Assembly (NCBI RefSeq): GCF_012290005.1
Contig: NZ_JAAXMS010000002.1
Coordinates: 868,001-932,000 of the forward strand
Source: Crateriforma spongiae
GTDB taxonomy: Bacteria; Planctomycetota; Planctomycetia; Pirellulales; Pirellulaceae
Direction: 5' to 3'
DNA: 64,000 nucleotides
The translations under genes and the position numbers were made by a program. The notes below the pieces were generated by a model. The model was not told the origin of the DNA, searched no databases, and was given only the letters and a program-made list of their open reading frames with translations. Each line of letters opens with the position of its first letter. The first letter of the stretch is position 1. Below are positions 55,379-63,969 of the stretch, piece after piece.

Positions 55379-56237
55379 AGCGATGACGTTTCCGGTATTC
55401 GCGTGGTGATTCACCGTTCGCCTTGCGAAACTGACGGCTGAAGTAGTTGCTGTCAGAAAACCCCACATCAAATGCGATGTCCGTGATGCTGTTTTCTGTG
55501 TTCCGCAGTAACCGACAGGCTTCTTCGATCCGTAGTCCAATCAGGTAGTTGATGGGCGAGGTTCCCATTGCGGACTCAAACATACGGATATAGTTCGTCC
55601 GGGACATTCCAGAAATATTGACCAGCATTTCAAGTGTGATCGGATGGGCGATATGGCGTCTCATGTGCGAGATCGTTTCGCCGACGCGAATGAGTGACTT
55701 GCTGGATGGGTTTCGCGTCTCGCTATAGCAACGCGAAAGGAAAGTCACCAATTCCAGCATGGTTGCGATTGACACGACCTCGAATCCCGGTCGCCGCGCA
55801 GCAAGTTCGCTGTCTAGCTTGTCGACCAACTGCATTGTTTCGACGATCTCCGCCGGGCTCAGCTGCAGACGGCTGGTGAATTTGTGCCGGCTACGCCAAG
55901 CGGGCTCCAAAGTAAACAACGCGTGATAGCCGGAAAGCGATTGCAGATCGCCAAGCGACAACGGCAACTCGCTGGGGGTGAACAGGATGTTGATCAAACT
56001 CAATTGATCCATGTTCAAATAGTCATGCGGCCGGTCGCCGCCAATGACAAACGTGTCGCCCGTTTTCAGGTCGTAGCTGTCTTCCCCCGTAATATGCACG
56101 CCCGCCCCGCCGGTGATGATCACGATTTCGGAAAACTCGTGGCAGTGCAATCCAAACGGTTCCTGAGGGTCGCGCCGCTCCACGACGATGGGAAACCCGT
56201 CGGCATGAAACCAGTCCTGCTTCTTTAGCACTTTCAT
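55377..56237 (-). CDS. AraC-family regulator, RhaS/RhaR-like
   Basis: 286 residues from ATG 56237; earlier in-frame starts add a proline- and tryptophan-rich leader. The N-terminal cupin ([45 protein letters not shown]) closely resembles the rhamnose-binding domains of E. coli RhaS/RhaR, which carry F-H-E-I-V-I-V and L-x-L-x-N-V-L-Y. Two helix-turn-helices follow ([28 protein letters not shown] and [33 protein letters not shown]). It is divergent from the 56565 sulfatase, with an operator between them at 56323. It probably activates the GH106, dehydrogenase/aldolase and sulfatase-GH78 units in response to L-rhamnose. Confidence 0.92.
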   Translation of the reverse strand: MKVLKKQDWFHADGFPIVVERRDPQEPFGLHCHEFSEIVIITGGAGVHITGEDSYDLKTGDTFVIGGDRPHDYLNMDQLSLINILFTPSELPLSLGDLQSLSGYHALFTLEPAWRSRHKFTSRLQLSPAEIVETMQLVDKLDSELAARRPGFEVVSIATMLELVTFLSRCYSETRNPSSKSLIRVGETISHMRRHIAHPITLEMLVNISGMSRTNYIRMFESAMGTSPINYLIGLRIEEACRLLRNTENSITDIAFDVGFSDSNYFSRQFRKANGESPREYRKRHR

Positions 56238-56564
56238 ACGACAGCAACGCCACAACGGTGGCCATCCAGCCAGCGGATGCAAATAGAGGAATTTTGTTCC
56301 GCCAGAAAACCGATCCAAGATGAAACTATTGTGCTAGTCACTGGTTCGATCGTCAAGGTTTTGGTGTCACCGGCCGCCTAGACTGCGTCTGCTGTTTGAA
56401 GGGAAAAGCGAACTGATCCGCCGACGGATCGTGACAATTCCATTCCGGAGCGTCGCAGAGATGAATTGCAGCGTCCCAGCGGAATTGGCGACGCCGCCCA
56501 CCATCGTGCTCCCGACTTTCATGCGTTCCCGCCCTTCCCTGTCGTCATCGCACGAGCCTCCATC
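56238..56564. other. Divergent regulator/sulfatase region (327 bp)
   Basis: Contains the third operator/promoter copy (56323-56384), about 180 bases before the sulfatase ATG and 86 bases from the regulator start. It could serve the plus-strand unit and autoregulate the AraC gene. Nothing else is supported. Confidence 0.6.
56323..56384 (+). promoter_or_regulatory. AraC-type operator and promoter, copy B (sulfatase-GH78 unit)
   Basis: AAACTATTGTGCTA, 12 bases, ATCGTCAAGGTTT, 17 bases, TAGACT (-10-like). Half-sites CTATTGTG (56326) and CGATCGTC (56347) are 21 bp apart. In copies A and B, 29 of 37 bases match from ATTGTG to the GG following the T-run. Confidence 0.75.
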
Positions 56565-57968
56565 ATGACTAGGGTAAGTCTCCCGCTGACTTTGGCTGTT
56601 CCGATGCTAGTCGCCATGGCCGCGTGGTCATCGGCGGATCAACAGCAACCGGACATTGTCGTCTATCTGGCCGACGATCTGTCGGCACGTGACCTTTCGC
56701 TGTACGGCGGAACAAACATTCCAACTCCCGCCATCGACGCCTTAGCGGATGAGGGAATGACGTTCGATCGCGCTTTCGTCGCCTCTCCTTCGTGTGCCCC
56801 CAGCCGAGCCGCGTTTTTGACGGGGCTGATGCCGGCACGAAACGGCGCCGAGGAAAATCATTCCTACCCGCGAGAAGGCACACCGCGACTGCCGGCGGTT
56901 TTGAATCAACTGGGATACGAAACCGCAGCGTTCGGAAAAGTGGCTCACCTAAAAAGTGCTAAGGACTATCAGTTCCAGACATTCGATCTGCGACAAGACA
57001 TCCCCGACGTCCGCACTGCTGTCCGGGATTTTTTGAAGAAGCGCAACGACCCTCGTCCGCTGGCGTTGTTTGTCGGCGTGTCCAATCCTCATGTTCCCTG
57101 GCCAAGTGAATCAAGCGTTGATCCACTGGGAATGAACCTTCCACCGAAATTGTTGGACACTCCGCAAACCAGAGTGCAGCGTTCTCGCTATCTACAAGAA
57201 GTCAAAGACCTGGACGCCTACCTTGACGAACTGCGATTGCTGACACGCGAACATCTGTCGGATGACACGGTGTTTGTGTTTTCCAGTGACCATGGCGCAC
57301 AGTTCCCGTTTGGCAAATGGACACTTTATGACGAGGGCACCCGCGTTCCACTGATTGTCGCTCGCCCTGGTGTGATCGAACCGGGTTCGCGTACCGACGC
57401 CATGGTCAGCTGGATCGATATCCTGCCGACGCTGATCGATGTTGCCGGTGGTAATGTCCCCGATGGACTGGACGGCCGTTCCTTTTCCGCGGTCCTGGGC
57501 GCACAACAAGCCGCGCATCGCAATCGCATCTTCACGACCCACAGTGGTGACCGGTTGATGAACGTCTATCTCAGCCGCGCCATACGCACCGACCGCTACA
57601 AGCTCATCTGGAACGTACATCCGGAATTCGCGTTCACCACGCACATTGACCTGCTGTTGCGTGAAACGTCAGGTGATTACTTCAAACAGTGGACGGAACG
57701 CGCGAACACTGACGCCCGCGCCGCTGACGTGGTCGCCAAGCACCACGGTCGCCCTGAATACGAACTGTACGATCTGCAGACCGATCCGCTTGAGCAAACC
57801 AACATCGCCGGGAACGAGGACGTTGCTGCAATTCAAGACCGTCTTCGAAACGAGCTGAACTCCTGGATCCAGTCGCAAGGCGACGAACTTACAGTGTTCC
57901 ACGAACCGCTAATGCTCGACGCGCCGGAAACCTGGGAACCTCGCAAATTGCCGCGCCAAAAACGATAG
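56565..57968 (+). CDS. S1 family sulfatase
   Basis: 467 residues from ATG 56565 (signal MTRVSLPLTLAVPMLVAMAA); the longer in-frame opening lacks signal character. YLADDLSARDLSLYGGTNIPTP and C77-A-P-S-R with AAFLTGLMPARNGAEENHS resemble the heparan-N-sulfatase-like (S1_8) branch. FGKVAHLKSAKDYQF, GVSNPHVPWPSESS and FSSDHGAQFPFGKWT, with SDHG in place of DNG, agree. First gene of a plus-strand unit with the toroid protein, another sulfatase and the GH78 rhamnosidase. Together these suggest removal of sulfate from a rhamnose-containing glycan; which sulfate is unknown. Confidence 0.94.
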   Translation: MTRVSLPLTLAVPMLVAMAAWSSADQQQPDIVVYLADDLSARDLSLYGGTNIPTPAIDALADEGMTFDRAFVASPSCAPSRAAFLTGLMPARNGAEENHSYPREGTPRLPAVLNQLGYETAAFGKVAHLKSAKDYQFQTFDLRQDIPDVRTAVRDFLKKRNDPRPLALFVGVSNPHVPWPSESSVDPLGMNLPPKLLDTPQTRVQRSRYLQEVKDLDAYLDELRLLTREHLSDDTVFVFSSDHGAQFPFGKWTLYDEGTRVPLIVARPGVIEPGSRTDAMVSWIDILPTLIDVAGGNVPDGLDGRSFSAVLGAQQAAHRNRIFTTHSGDRLMNVYLSRAIRTDRYKLIWNVHPEFAFTTHIDLLLRETSGDYFKQWTERANTDARAADVVAKHHGRPEYELYDLQTDPLEQTNIAGNEDVAAIQDRLRNELNSWIQSQGDELTVFHEPLMLDAPETWEPRKLPRQKR

Positions 57969-58064
57969 GCGCTCGTTGTGACGGCGTTTTGAACTTCTCG
58001 ACTTCGTGCCCCACCACGCCCGCGTCTCCGGTGATGGACGTGCGGTGTAAGACTAGACGATTCC

Positions 58065-60014
58065 ATGCAACGACGTGAATTCATTACTTCCCTGACCCTC
58101 GGCGGTGCACTCGCATCGCTGGACCCATACCAAGTATGGGGATCCGACCAAGCGTATCAACTTGACAATGAAGCACCTCAGGCCCTTTCCGAATTTGACC
58201 AACTCACCGCACAGCTATTGAAGCAATGGTGTGATGGAATGCTGGCCCATCAGATCGATGCCCCGGAAGATCCCACCCGGCATGGTGGCCTGGCGTGCCC
58301 GGCATGTCCGCGAATTCACGGTCGATGCAGCGATGCGCTGTATCCGTTTTTGCACATGGCACACACCACCGGCCAGCAGAAATACCTGGATGCTTCCATT
58401 GCCGTTTACGACTGGGCCGAGCACAACGTCAGTCGCGCCGATGGCAGTTGGACCAATGACGTCAATCCGAAATCATGGCGTGGGACCACGATCTTCGGAG
58501 CCATCGCGTTGGCCGAAGCGTTGCACTACCACGGCGACGTGTTGGATCAATCACAACGCGACGCTTGGACGAACCGTTTGGATGAAGCGGTCGGTGGCTA
58601 TCTGTGGTCTGATTTCAAGGAAATTGATTTCACCAACCTCAACTACGGCATGACTGCCGTGTACGGGTTCCATCTGTTTGGCGATCTTCTGGCGAACCCC
58701 GATTACACACGACGGAGTGAACGGTTCGCTAGCCGCGTGAAAGAGTTCTTTACCGAACCGAACCATTTGCTTTGGGGCGAAGGCAAACCGAATGACAATC
58801 GCAGCGGTCGTGGCCTGCTGCCGGTGGACCTGGGTTACAACGTCGAAGAATCGCTCAACGGTGTTGTCCTGTATGCCGTTGATGTGGGTGATCAGGAACT
58901 GCTCGACCTAGTGTCCAATGCGTTGGCCGGACACCTGCAGTTCATGCTTCCCGATGGAGCTTGGGACAACAGTTGGGGAACGCGGTCACAGAAGTGGAGC
59001 TATTGGGGCAGCCGTACATCGGACGGATGCCAGCCGGCCTTTGCCCTGATGGCCGATCACAACCCGGCATTCGGTACCGCAGCGATTCGCAACGCCCAGC
59101 TGATGCAGCGTTGCACGTCCAACGGCCTTCTGCACGGCGGCCCCCACTATGTTTCTCACGGTATCAAACCATGCATGCATCACACGTTCACACACGCCAA
59201 AGTGATGGCATTGATGCAGGATCGCATGAAGTCGTTGCCGCCGGTCAATACCAACACGCCGCTGCCTCGTGAAATCGCCAGTAACGTCAAGCATGTTCCC
59301 GAACTGGATGTTTGGCTAGCGGCGAAGGGCCCCTGGCGTGCCACCGTATCGGCCTACGATTCGATCTACAAAACAAAAAAGTCCGGTCTGCTGCAACAGC
59401 CAACCGGAGGCTCGCTGTCGGTTTTGTATCACGAGAAGGTGGGCACGTTGCTGGCGTCCAGTATGGCACGGTATGAGATGGTCGAACCGCTGAATATGCA
59501 GCCGCAACCCGGTGACGACTTTCCTCTGACCACACGAGTTGAACGTCGAATCGACGATGATTGGTTCACCAATCTGTACGACTTGACAGCAGACGTTCGC
59601 ATCTCGGAAACCGAACAGCGGTGCGTATTCGATATCGCGACCACCCTTCAGAACGAAGAACGAGACAAGCCTTCGGACGATTCCGCAGCCTTTCAATTGC
59701 GATACACCTTCGATTCCGACAAAACCACTATCTCGGTCACCCAATCCAGCGAAGCGAAGACGGAAGACGCAACACTGGTCGTGCCTCTTATCTCCCCATC
59801 CGGCGAATCGGTTCGACAGGTGTCAAATACTTGCATCGAGATCGACAAGCCACATGGAACCGTCGTGTTGAAATCGAACGTGCCCCTCACGTTGCTCGCC
59901 GGACTCAAAAAACGAGTCTTCAACATGGTTCCCGGAATGGAATCCGCTCCAGTGACAATGAACCTCAGCAAAAACTCCAGACCCGTCGAGTGCGAAATTT
60001 CCGTGCGCGTATGA
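58065..60014 (+). CDS. Tat-exported (alpha/alpha)n-toroid protein, possible polysaccharide lyase of unassigned family
   Basis: 649 residues. MQRREFITSLTLGGALASL is a twin-arginine signal. Residues about 40-400 are rich in helical, aromatic repeats (SDALYPFLHMAHTTGQQKYL, IFGAIALAEALHYHGDVL, NYGMTAVYGFHLFGDLL, GYNVEESLNGVVLYAVDV), as in alpha-toroid lyases and hydrolases. Residues 420-649 form a beta-sandwich (VLYHEKVGTLLASSMARYE, FQLRYTFDSDKTTISVT), the layout seen in PL8/PL38-like lyases and heparinase-like enzymes. Candidate catalytic His/Tyr/Asn clusters are LNYGMTAVYGFH and GGPHYVSHGIKPCMHHTFTH. I do not recognise the family. It is encoded between two sulfatases and upstream of GH78, so it may cleave the uronic or rhamnose backbone. 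Confidence 0.86.
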   Translation: MQRREFITSLTLGGALASLDPYQVWGSDQAYQLDNEAPQALSEFDQLTAQLLKQWCDGMLAHQIDAPEDPTRHGGLACPACPRIHGRCSDALYPFLHMAHTTGQQKYLDASIAVYDWAEHNVSRADGSWTNDVNPKSWRGTTIFGAIALAEALHYHGDVLDQSQRDAWTNRLDEAVGGYLWSDFKEIDFTNLNYGMTAVYGFHLFGDLLANPDYTRRSERFASRVKEFFTEPNHLLWGEGKPNDNRSGRGLLPVDLGYNVEESLNGVVLYAVDVGDQELLDLVSNALAGHLQFMLPDGAWDNSWGTRSQKWSYWGSRTSDGCQPAFALMADHNPAFGTAAIRNAQLMQRCTSNGLLHGGPHYVSHGIKPCMHHTFTHAKVMALMQDRMKSLPPVNTNTPLPREIASNVKHVPELDVWLAAKGPWRATVSAYDSIYKTKKSGLLQQPTGGSLSVLYHEKVGTLLASSMARYEMVEPLNMQPQPGDDFPLTTRVERRIDDDWFTNLYDLTADVRISETEQRCVFDIATTLQNEERDKPSDDSAAFQLRYTFDSDKTTISVTQSSEAKTEDATLVVPLISPSGESVRQVSNTCIEIDKPHGTVVLKSNVPLTLLAGLKKRVFNMVPGMESAPVTMNLSKNSRPVECEISVRV

Positions 60015-60149
60015 ACACGACCGAAGATTCACAGCCATCACCGTCATTCCGACCGCGAAGGTCATACTCTCCCACATTCGCGTGCCTCAGCGTCCACTTG
60101 CGGATCGAAAGAACCACTCCGTCTCAACCCCATCAACCACGTCGTCGAC

Positions 60150-61487
60150 ATGATCTCGATTGCCACCCTTTCGCGATTTTCCCCGCACGTCCTTTACAGA
60201 CTCTTGCTGATCAGCTTCGGAGTTTTTCAATCGGTCGCCGCCGATCAACCAAATGTCGTTTTTATCTTGAGTGACGACCAGGCGTGGAATGATTATGGGT
60301 TCATGGGGCACGAGCACATTCAAACACCCAACTTGGATGCGTTGGCCAAGCAAGGCTTGCTGTACGAACGCGGCTACGTGACCGCGCCGCTATGCCGGCC
60401 ATCGCTTGCCAGCATCGTCACAAGCCGATACCCCCACCAAACCGGAATCCGCGGCAATGATCCGGTCATGCCAGGTTCGAACAATCGCAAGAACAACCCG
60501 TCCTTATTCGCCAAGCTTCGGAGCCGCATGACGACACCCTTGCACGAGCAACCGTCGCTGATTCGCACATTGAATGAAAACGGTTACGCAACACTGCAAA
60601 CCGGAAAGTGGTGGGAAGGCAACCCGAAAGATCATGGATTCACCCATGCAATGACGCACGGTGACGAATCACGCGGCGGGCGTCATGGTGACAAAGGCTT
60701 GGATATCGGCCGCAAAACGATGCAGCCGATCTATGAATTTGTCGAAAACGCCGCGGAAAACGGGCAACCATTCTTTGTTTGGTATGGGGTTTTTCTGCCA
60801 CACGCACCACACAACGCTCCACAGCGTTTTTTTGACAAGTACAAAGATGTCGCGCCCAATGAACCAACGGCATGGTACTGGGCTAATGTGGACTGGTTTG
60901 ATGAAACTTGCGGCGAACTGGTCAATCACTTGAAGTCTAAGGGACTCTACGAAAATACTCTCTTTGTCTACACGTGCGACAACGGCTGGATCCCCGATCC
61001 GCAGCGACGAGACCGTTACATTCGATCAAAGCAAGAACCCGTTGAAGCGGGAATTCGCACACCCATCTTTTTGACGCACTCGAGCACAATCGATCCGCGA
61101 CGAGATTCCACAACACTGGCTAGTAACATTGATATCGCACCGACGATTCTGCGGGCCTGTGGTATCACGCCACCTGAGGAAATGGAAGGGTTGGATTTGC
61201 GTGACAGCGATGCATTGCGAAGACGCAACCGCATCTTTGTCGAAGCCTACCAGCACGACACCGACTTGGACCACCTCGACGACATCAATCATGGTTTGAA
61301 AGCACGTGTCATCATCGAGGGCTGGAACAAGCTGATTGCATGGTCCGATCACAAGCAGCTTTTCGATCTCAAGTCTGACCCGGACGACCGAAATGATTTG
61401 TCGAAAAATGATCCGCAGACGGTGGAAGAACTATCAAATGCCCTGAAGCATTGGCTGACGAAGACCCCCATGATAAATCCCGAATGA
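60150..61487 (+). CDS. S1 sulfatase-like protein with C-R-P-S-L motif
   Basis: 445 residues, signal peptide to about residue 31. ILSDDQAWNDYGFMGHEHIQTPN gives the metal aspartates. The usual C-x-P-x-R is C82-R-P-S-L with SIVTSRYPHQTG after it, leucine replacing the arginine that helps both maturation and catalysis. LQTGKWWEGNPKDHGF, FLPHAPHNAP and YTCDNGWIPDPQRRDRY retain the other active-site residues, so the protein is not plainly a pseudo-enzyme. It could be unmodified and use cysteine, be a phosphatase-like relative, or be matured despite the change. Third gene of the rhamnosidase unit, just before GH78. Confidence 0.92.
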   Translation: MISIATLSRFSPHVLYRLLLISFGVFQSVAADQPNVVFILSDDQAWNDYGFMGHEHIQTPNLDALAKQGLLYERGYVTAPLCRPSLASIVTSRYPHQTGIRGNDPVMPGSNNRKNNPSLFAKLRSRMTTPLHEQPSLIRTLNENGYATLQTGKWWEGNPKDHGFTHAMTHGDESRGGRHGDKGLDIGRKTMQPIYEFVENAAENGQPFFVWYGVFLPHAPHNAPQRFFDKYKDVAPNEPTAWYWANVDWFDETCGELVNHLKSKGLYENTLFVYTCDNGWIPDPQRRDRYIRSKQEPVEAGIRTPIFLTHSSTIDPRRDSTTLASNIDIAPTILRACGITPPEEMEGLDLRDSDALRRRNRIFVEAYQHDTDLDHLDDINHGLKARVIIEGWNKLIAWSDHKQLFDLKSDPDDRNDLSKNDPQTVEELSNALKHWLTKTPMINPE

Positions 61488-61566
61488 TTGCGTTCGGTTA
61501 TCCGATGCCACATCCGGATCCATTTGCATAGCCACTATCTAAACAGGCACTTCGGAAAGCTTCCCC

Positions 61567-63969
61567 ATGAAATCGATCACCAAATGCGGGTACATCGTCA
61601 GCGTTGTCTTCCTGACTCTTTCATTTACTTTGTTTTCACTGACAACCTCCCGTGCCAATGCCGCTAACCCCGATTGGCGAGCCCAGTGGATCTGGCAAGC
61701 AGCCGAAGGGCCGTCGAATACTTGGGTGGCGTTTCGAAAAACCGTGAACATCGATGATGTTCCGGAGAAGGTTGTCGCGAGCGTTTCTGCGGACAGTAAA
61801 TATTGGATGTGGATCAACGGTGAGTTGGCGGTCTTTGAAGGCAGCGTGGCGCGCGGGCCGAGTCCGGCCAAGCCATGGAAACGAGTAAAGGAGATATGGT
61901 TAGCGCCACCGGAGGATAAGCCGTCCAACAGTTGGTATGAAGAAGCTGAAATCACCGAATATCTGAAGTCCGGTGAAAACACGATCGCGGTCCTTGTTTG
62001 GTACTGGGGTGCCGAGACCCACAAGGGAACTCATATCGACAGCGGCAAGGGCGGGTTCATCCTGCAAGCTGATCTCGGCAAGGAAACGCTCGTGACCGAT
62101 CAATCATGGAAGGTGAAATCCAACCCGGCTTACGCACTCGACAGCGGCGATACCGGGACAAGCATCATCCAGTACAACGTCCAATATGACGCCCGCGAAG
62201 CGATGGAAGACTGGCAGTCGGCTGACTTTGACGATGCGGATTGGGCCGCCGCAACGCAGAAGGGAATGCCACCGACGGCGCCCTGGTACGAGCTCGTGAA
62301 GAACTACGTCCCGCCGCTGGTGAATCATGGTCTGCAGTTCTACACGAGCCATCCGGAATCGAAGTTCCCGTTTTCCAGCGACGGCCAACCGATCAACGCC
62401 GTGCTTGCGTTTAACCAGCAGATCACGCCGTGGTTGGAGGTCGAATGCGAGGCGGGGCTAGAAATCAAAATCACGACCGATGACCCGCACAACAAAATCA
62501 GTGCGTTCTACACAACGAAAGAAGGCCGCCAATCGTTTGAAGCCTACTCTTGGATGAACGGACACCGCGTGATCTATGACATCCCGGCGGGCGTCGAAGT
62601 ACTGGGTCTGAAATATCGCTGGATGAGCGTCGGCGAGATGGCGGGCTCGTTCGCGTGTAGCGATCCGTTCTACGATCGATTGTGGCAGATGGGACGCAAC
62701 ACGCTGTTTGTTTGTGCGCGTGACAACTTCATGGATTGCCCCGATCGTGAGCGTGCGTGCTGGATCGGTGACGTCGCGGACCAATCGAGCTATCTCTTTT
62801 ACTGCATGGATAAGTCTGGTCGCCAGCTTTTGAAGAAGGCCATTCGCACCACAATGGCCTACAGCCACGAAGGCATCTACGCGGCCCTCGGACCGCTTCG
62901 ACTGCGTGAACTGCCTAGCCAGAGCTTGCAGTTTGTCGACCAGGGCGTATGGCAGTACTACTTGAACACCGGCGACATCGAAACACTGCGTTACGCATAC
63001 CCTTACGTCCGCCAATATCTCAAACTGTGGAACCCAGGCGAGGATGGCTTGCAGGTGCGCAAGAAACCATCGATGGATCATTGGAACTGGAGCGACTGGG
63101 GGCAGAAAGACACGATCGACCAACAGATCGTGATCGACTCGCTGTACTTCATGGCGCTTAACAGTGCTGTGAAGATGGCAAATGAGCTCGGCGAAACCGG
63201 AGACGTCGCGTGGTACCAAAAACGCATCGACGCGATGAAAGCCGGCTTCGACAAGAAGTATTGGACGGGTAAGTATTACTCGAGTCGTCCCGGCAAACTG
63301 CAAGACGACCGAGCGAACTGCTTGACGATTCTGTCCGGGATCGCACCCAAGGACAAACATGCATCGATCGTCCGCAATGTGTTGATTCCAAACCATTTCT
63401 GCAGTCCGCATTTCGAATGGATGGTGGAAGACGCAATGTGCCAGGCTGGCTTCCACGAAGCGGCTTTGCAGCGGATGAAGCAGCGCTACCAGTCGCAGGT
63501 CGATCGCGAGTGGCAGACCACGCTGTACGAAAAATTCCCCAAAGGCGGCACTTACAACCATGCCTGGAACGCTCCCAATGCGATTCTCGCCAAACACATC
63601 GCCGGCATCGTTCCGACCCAACCCGGTTGGCGAGAATTCCGGATCACTCCGACACTGCTGCACATGACTTCGCTCGACCAAGACATCCCAAGCGTTGTAG
63701 GGGATGTCGCCGTCAGCATGCAGCGCAATGACAGCACATTCAGCATCAACCTCCAATCCCCCGAAGGCACGACAGCCATCGTCGGAATCCCCAAGTCGGT
63801 TGGCGACATACACAACGTCCGTGTCAACGACCAAATCATATGGAAGGATGGCAAGTTCACCGGCGACAAATCCAATGTCGAATTCGCGAGCGAAGACAAA
63901 GAGCTCATCAAGTTCAAGCTTGGAAGCGGCCAGTGGAGCATTGTTTCGACGACCGCGAATGAACATTGA
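61567..63969 (+). CDS. GH78 alpha-L-rhamnosidase, exported
   Basis: 800 residues, signal peptide TKCGYIVSVVFLTLSFTLFS. ATG 61567 with GGAAAG upstream. An N-terminal beta domain (RAQWIWQAAEGPSNTWVAF, KYWMWINGELAVFEGSV) is followed by an (alpha/alpha)6 barrel. The GH78 motif is MDCPDRERACWIGD, with Glu395 as likely catalytic acid. Other blocks: QSLQFVDQGVWQYYLNTGDIE, WNWSDWGQKDTIDQQ and GGTYNHAWNAPNAILAKHIAG. The family releases alpha-L-rhamnose by inversion. It ends the sulfatase-toroid-sulfatase unit under operator copy B; 79 bases after the sulfatase. A long antisense open frame over it is a shadow of codon bias. Confidence 0.95.
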   Translation: MKSITKCGYIVSVVFLTLSFTLFSLTTSRANAANPDWRAQWIWQAAEGPSNTWVAFRKTVNIDDVPEKVVASVSADSKYWMWINGELAVFEGSVARGPSPAKPWKRVKEIWLAPPEDKPSNSWYEEAEITEYLKSGENTIAVLVWYWGAETHKGTHIDSGKGGFILQADLGKETLVTDQSWKVKSNPAYALDSGDTGTSIIQYNVQYDAREAMEDWQSADFDDADWAAATQKGMPPTAPWYELVKNYVPPLVNHGLQFYTSHPESKFPFSSDGQPINAVLAFNQQITPWLEVECEAGLEIKITTDDPHNKISAFYTTKEGRQSFEAYSWMNGHRVIYDIPAGVEVLGLKYRWMSVGEMAGSFACSDPFYDRLWQMGRNTLFVCARDNFMDCPDRERACWIGDVADQSSYLFYCMDKSGRQLLKKAIRTTMAYSHEGIYAALGPLRLRELPSQSLQFVDQGVWQYYLNTGDIETLRYAYPYVRQYLKLWNPGEDGLQVRKKPSMDHWNWSDWGQKDTIDQQIVIDSLYFMALNSAVKMANELGETGDVAWYQKRIDAMKAGFDKKYWTGKYYSSRPGKLQDDRANCLTILSGIAPKDKHASIVRNVLIPNHFCSPHFEWMVEDAMCQAGFHEAALQRMKQRYQSQVDREWQTTLYEKFPKGGTYNHAWNAPNAILAKHIAGIVPTQPGWREFRITPTLLHMTSLDQDIPSVVGDVAVSMQRNDSTFSINLQSPEGTTAIVGIPKSVGDIHNVRVNDQIIWKDGKFTGDKSNVEFASEDKELIKFKLGSGQWSIVSTTANEH

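Noticed and set aside
62458-63966. Long open frame antisense to the GH78 rhamnosidase
   Set aside because: The GH78 frame carries signal peptide and catalytic motifs; the antisense product has no signal peptide or known domain and arises from codon bias.
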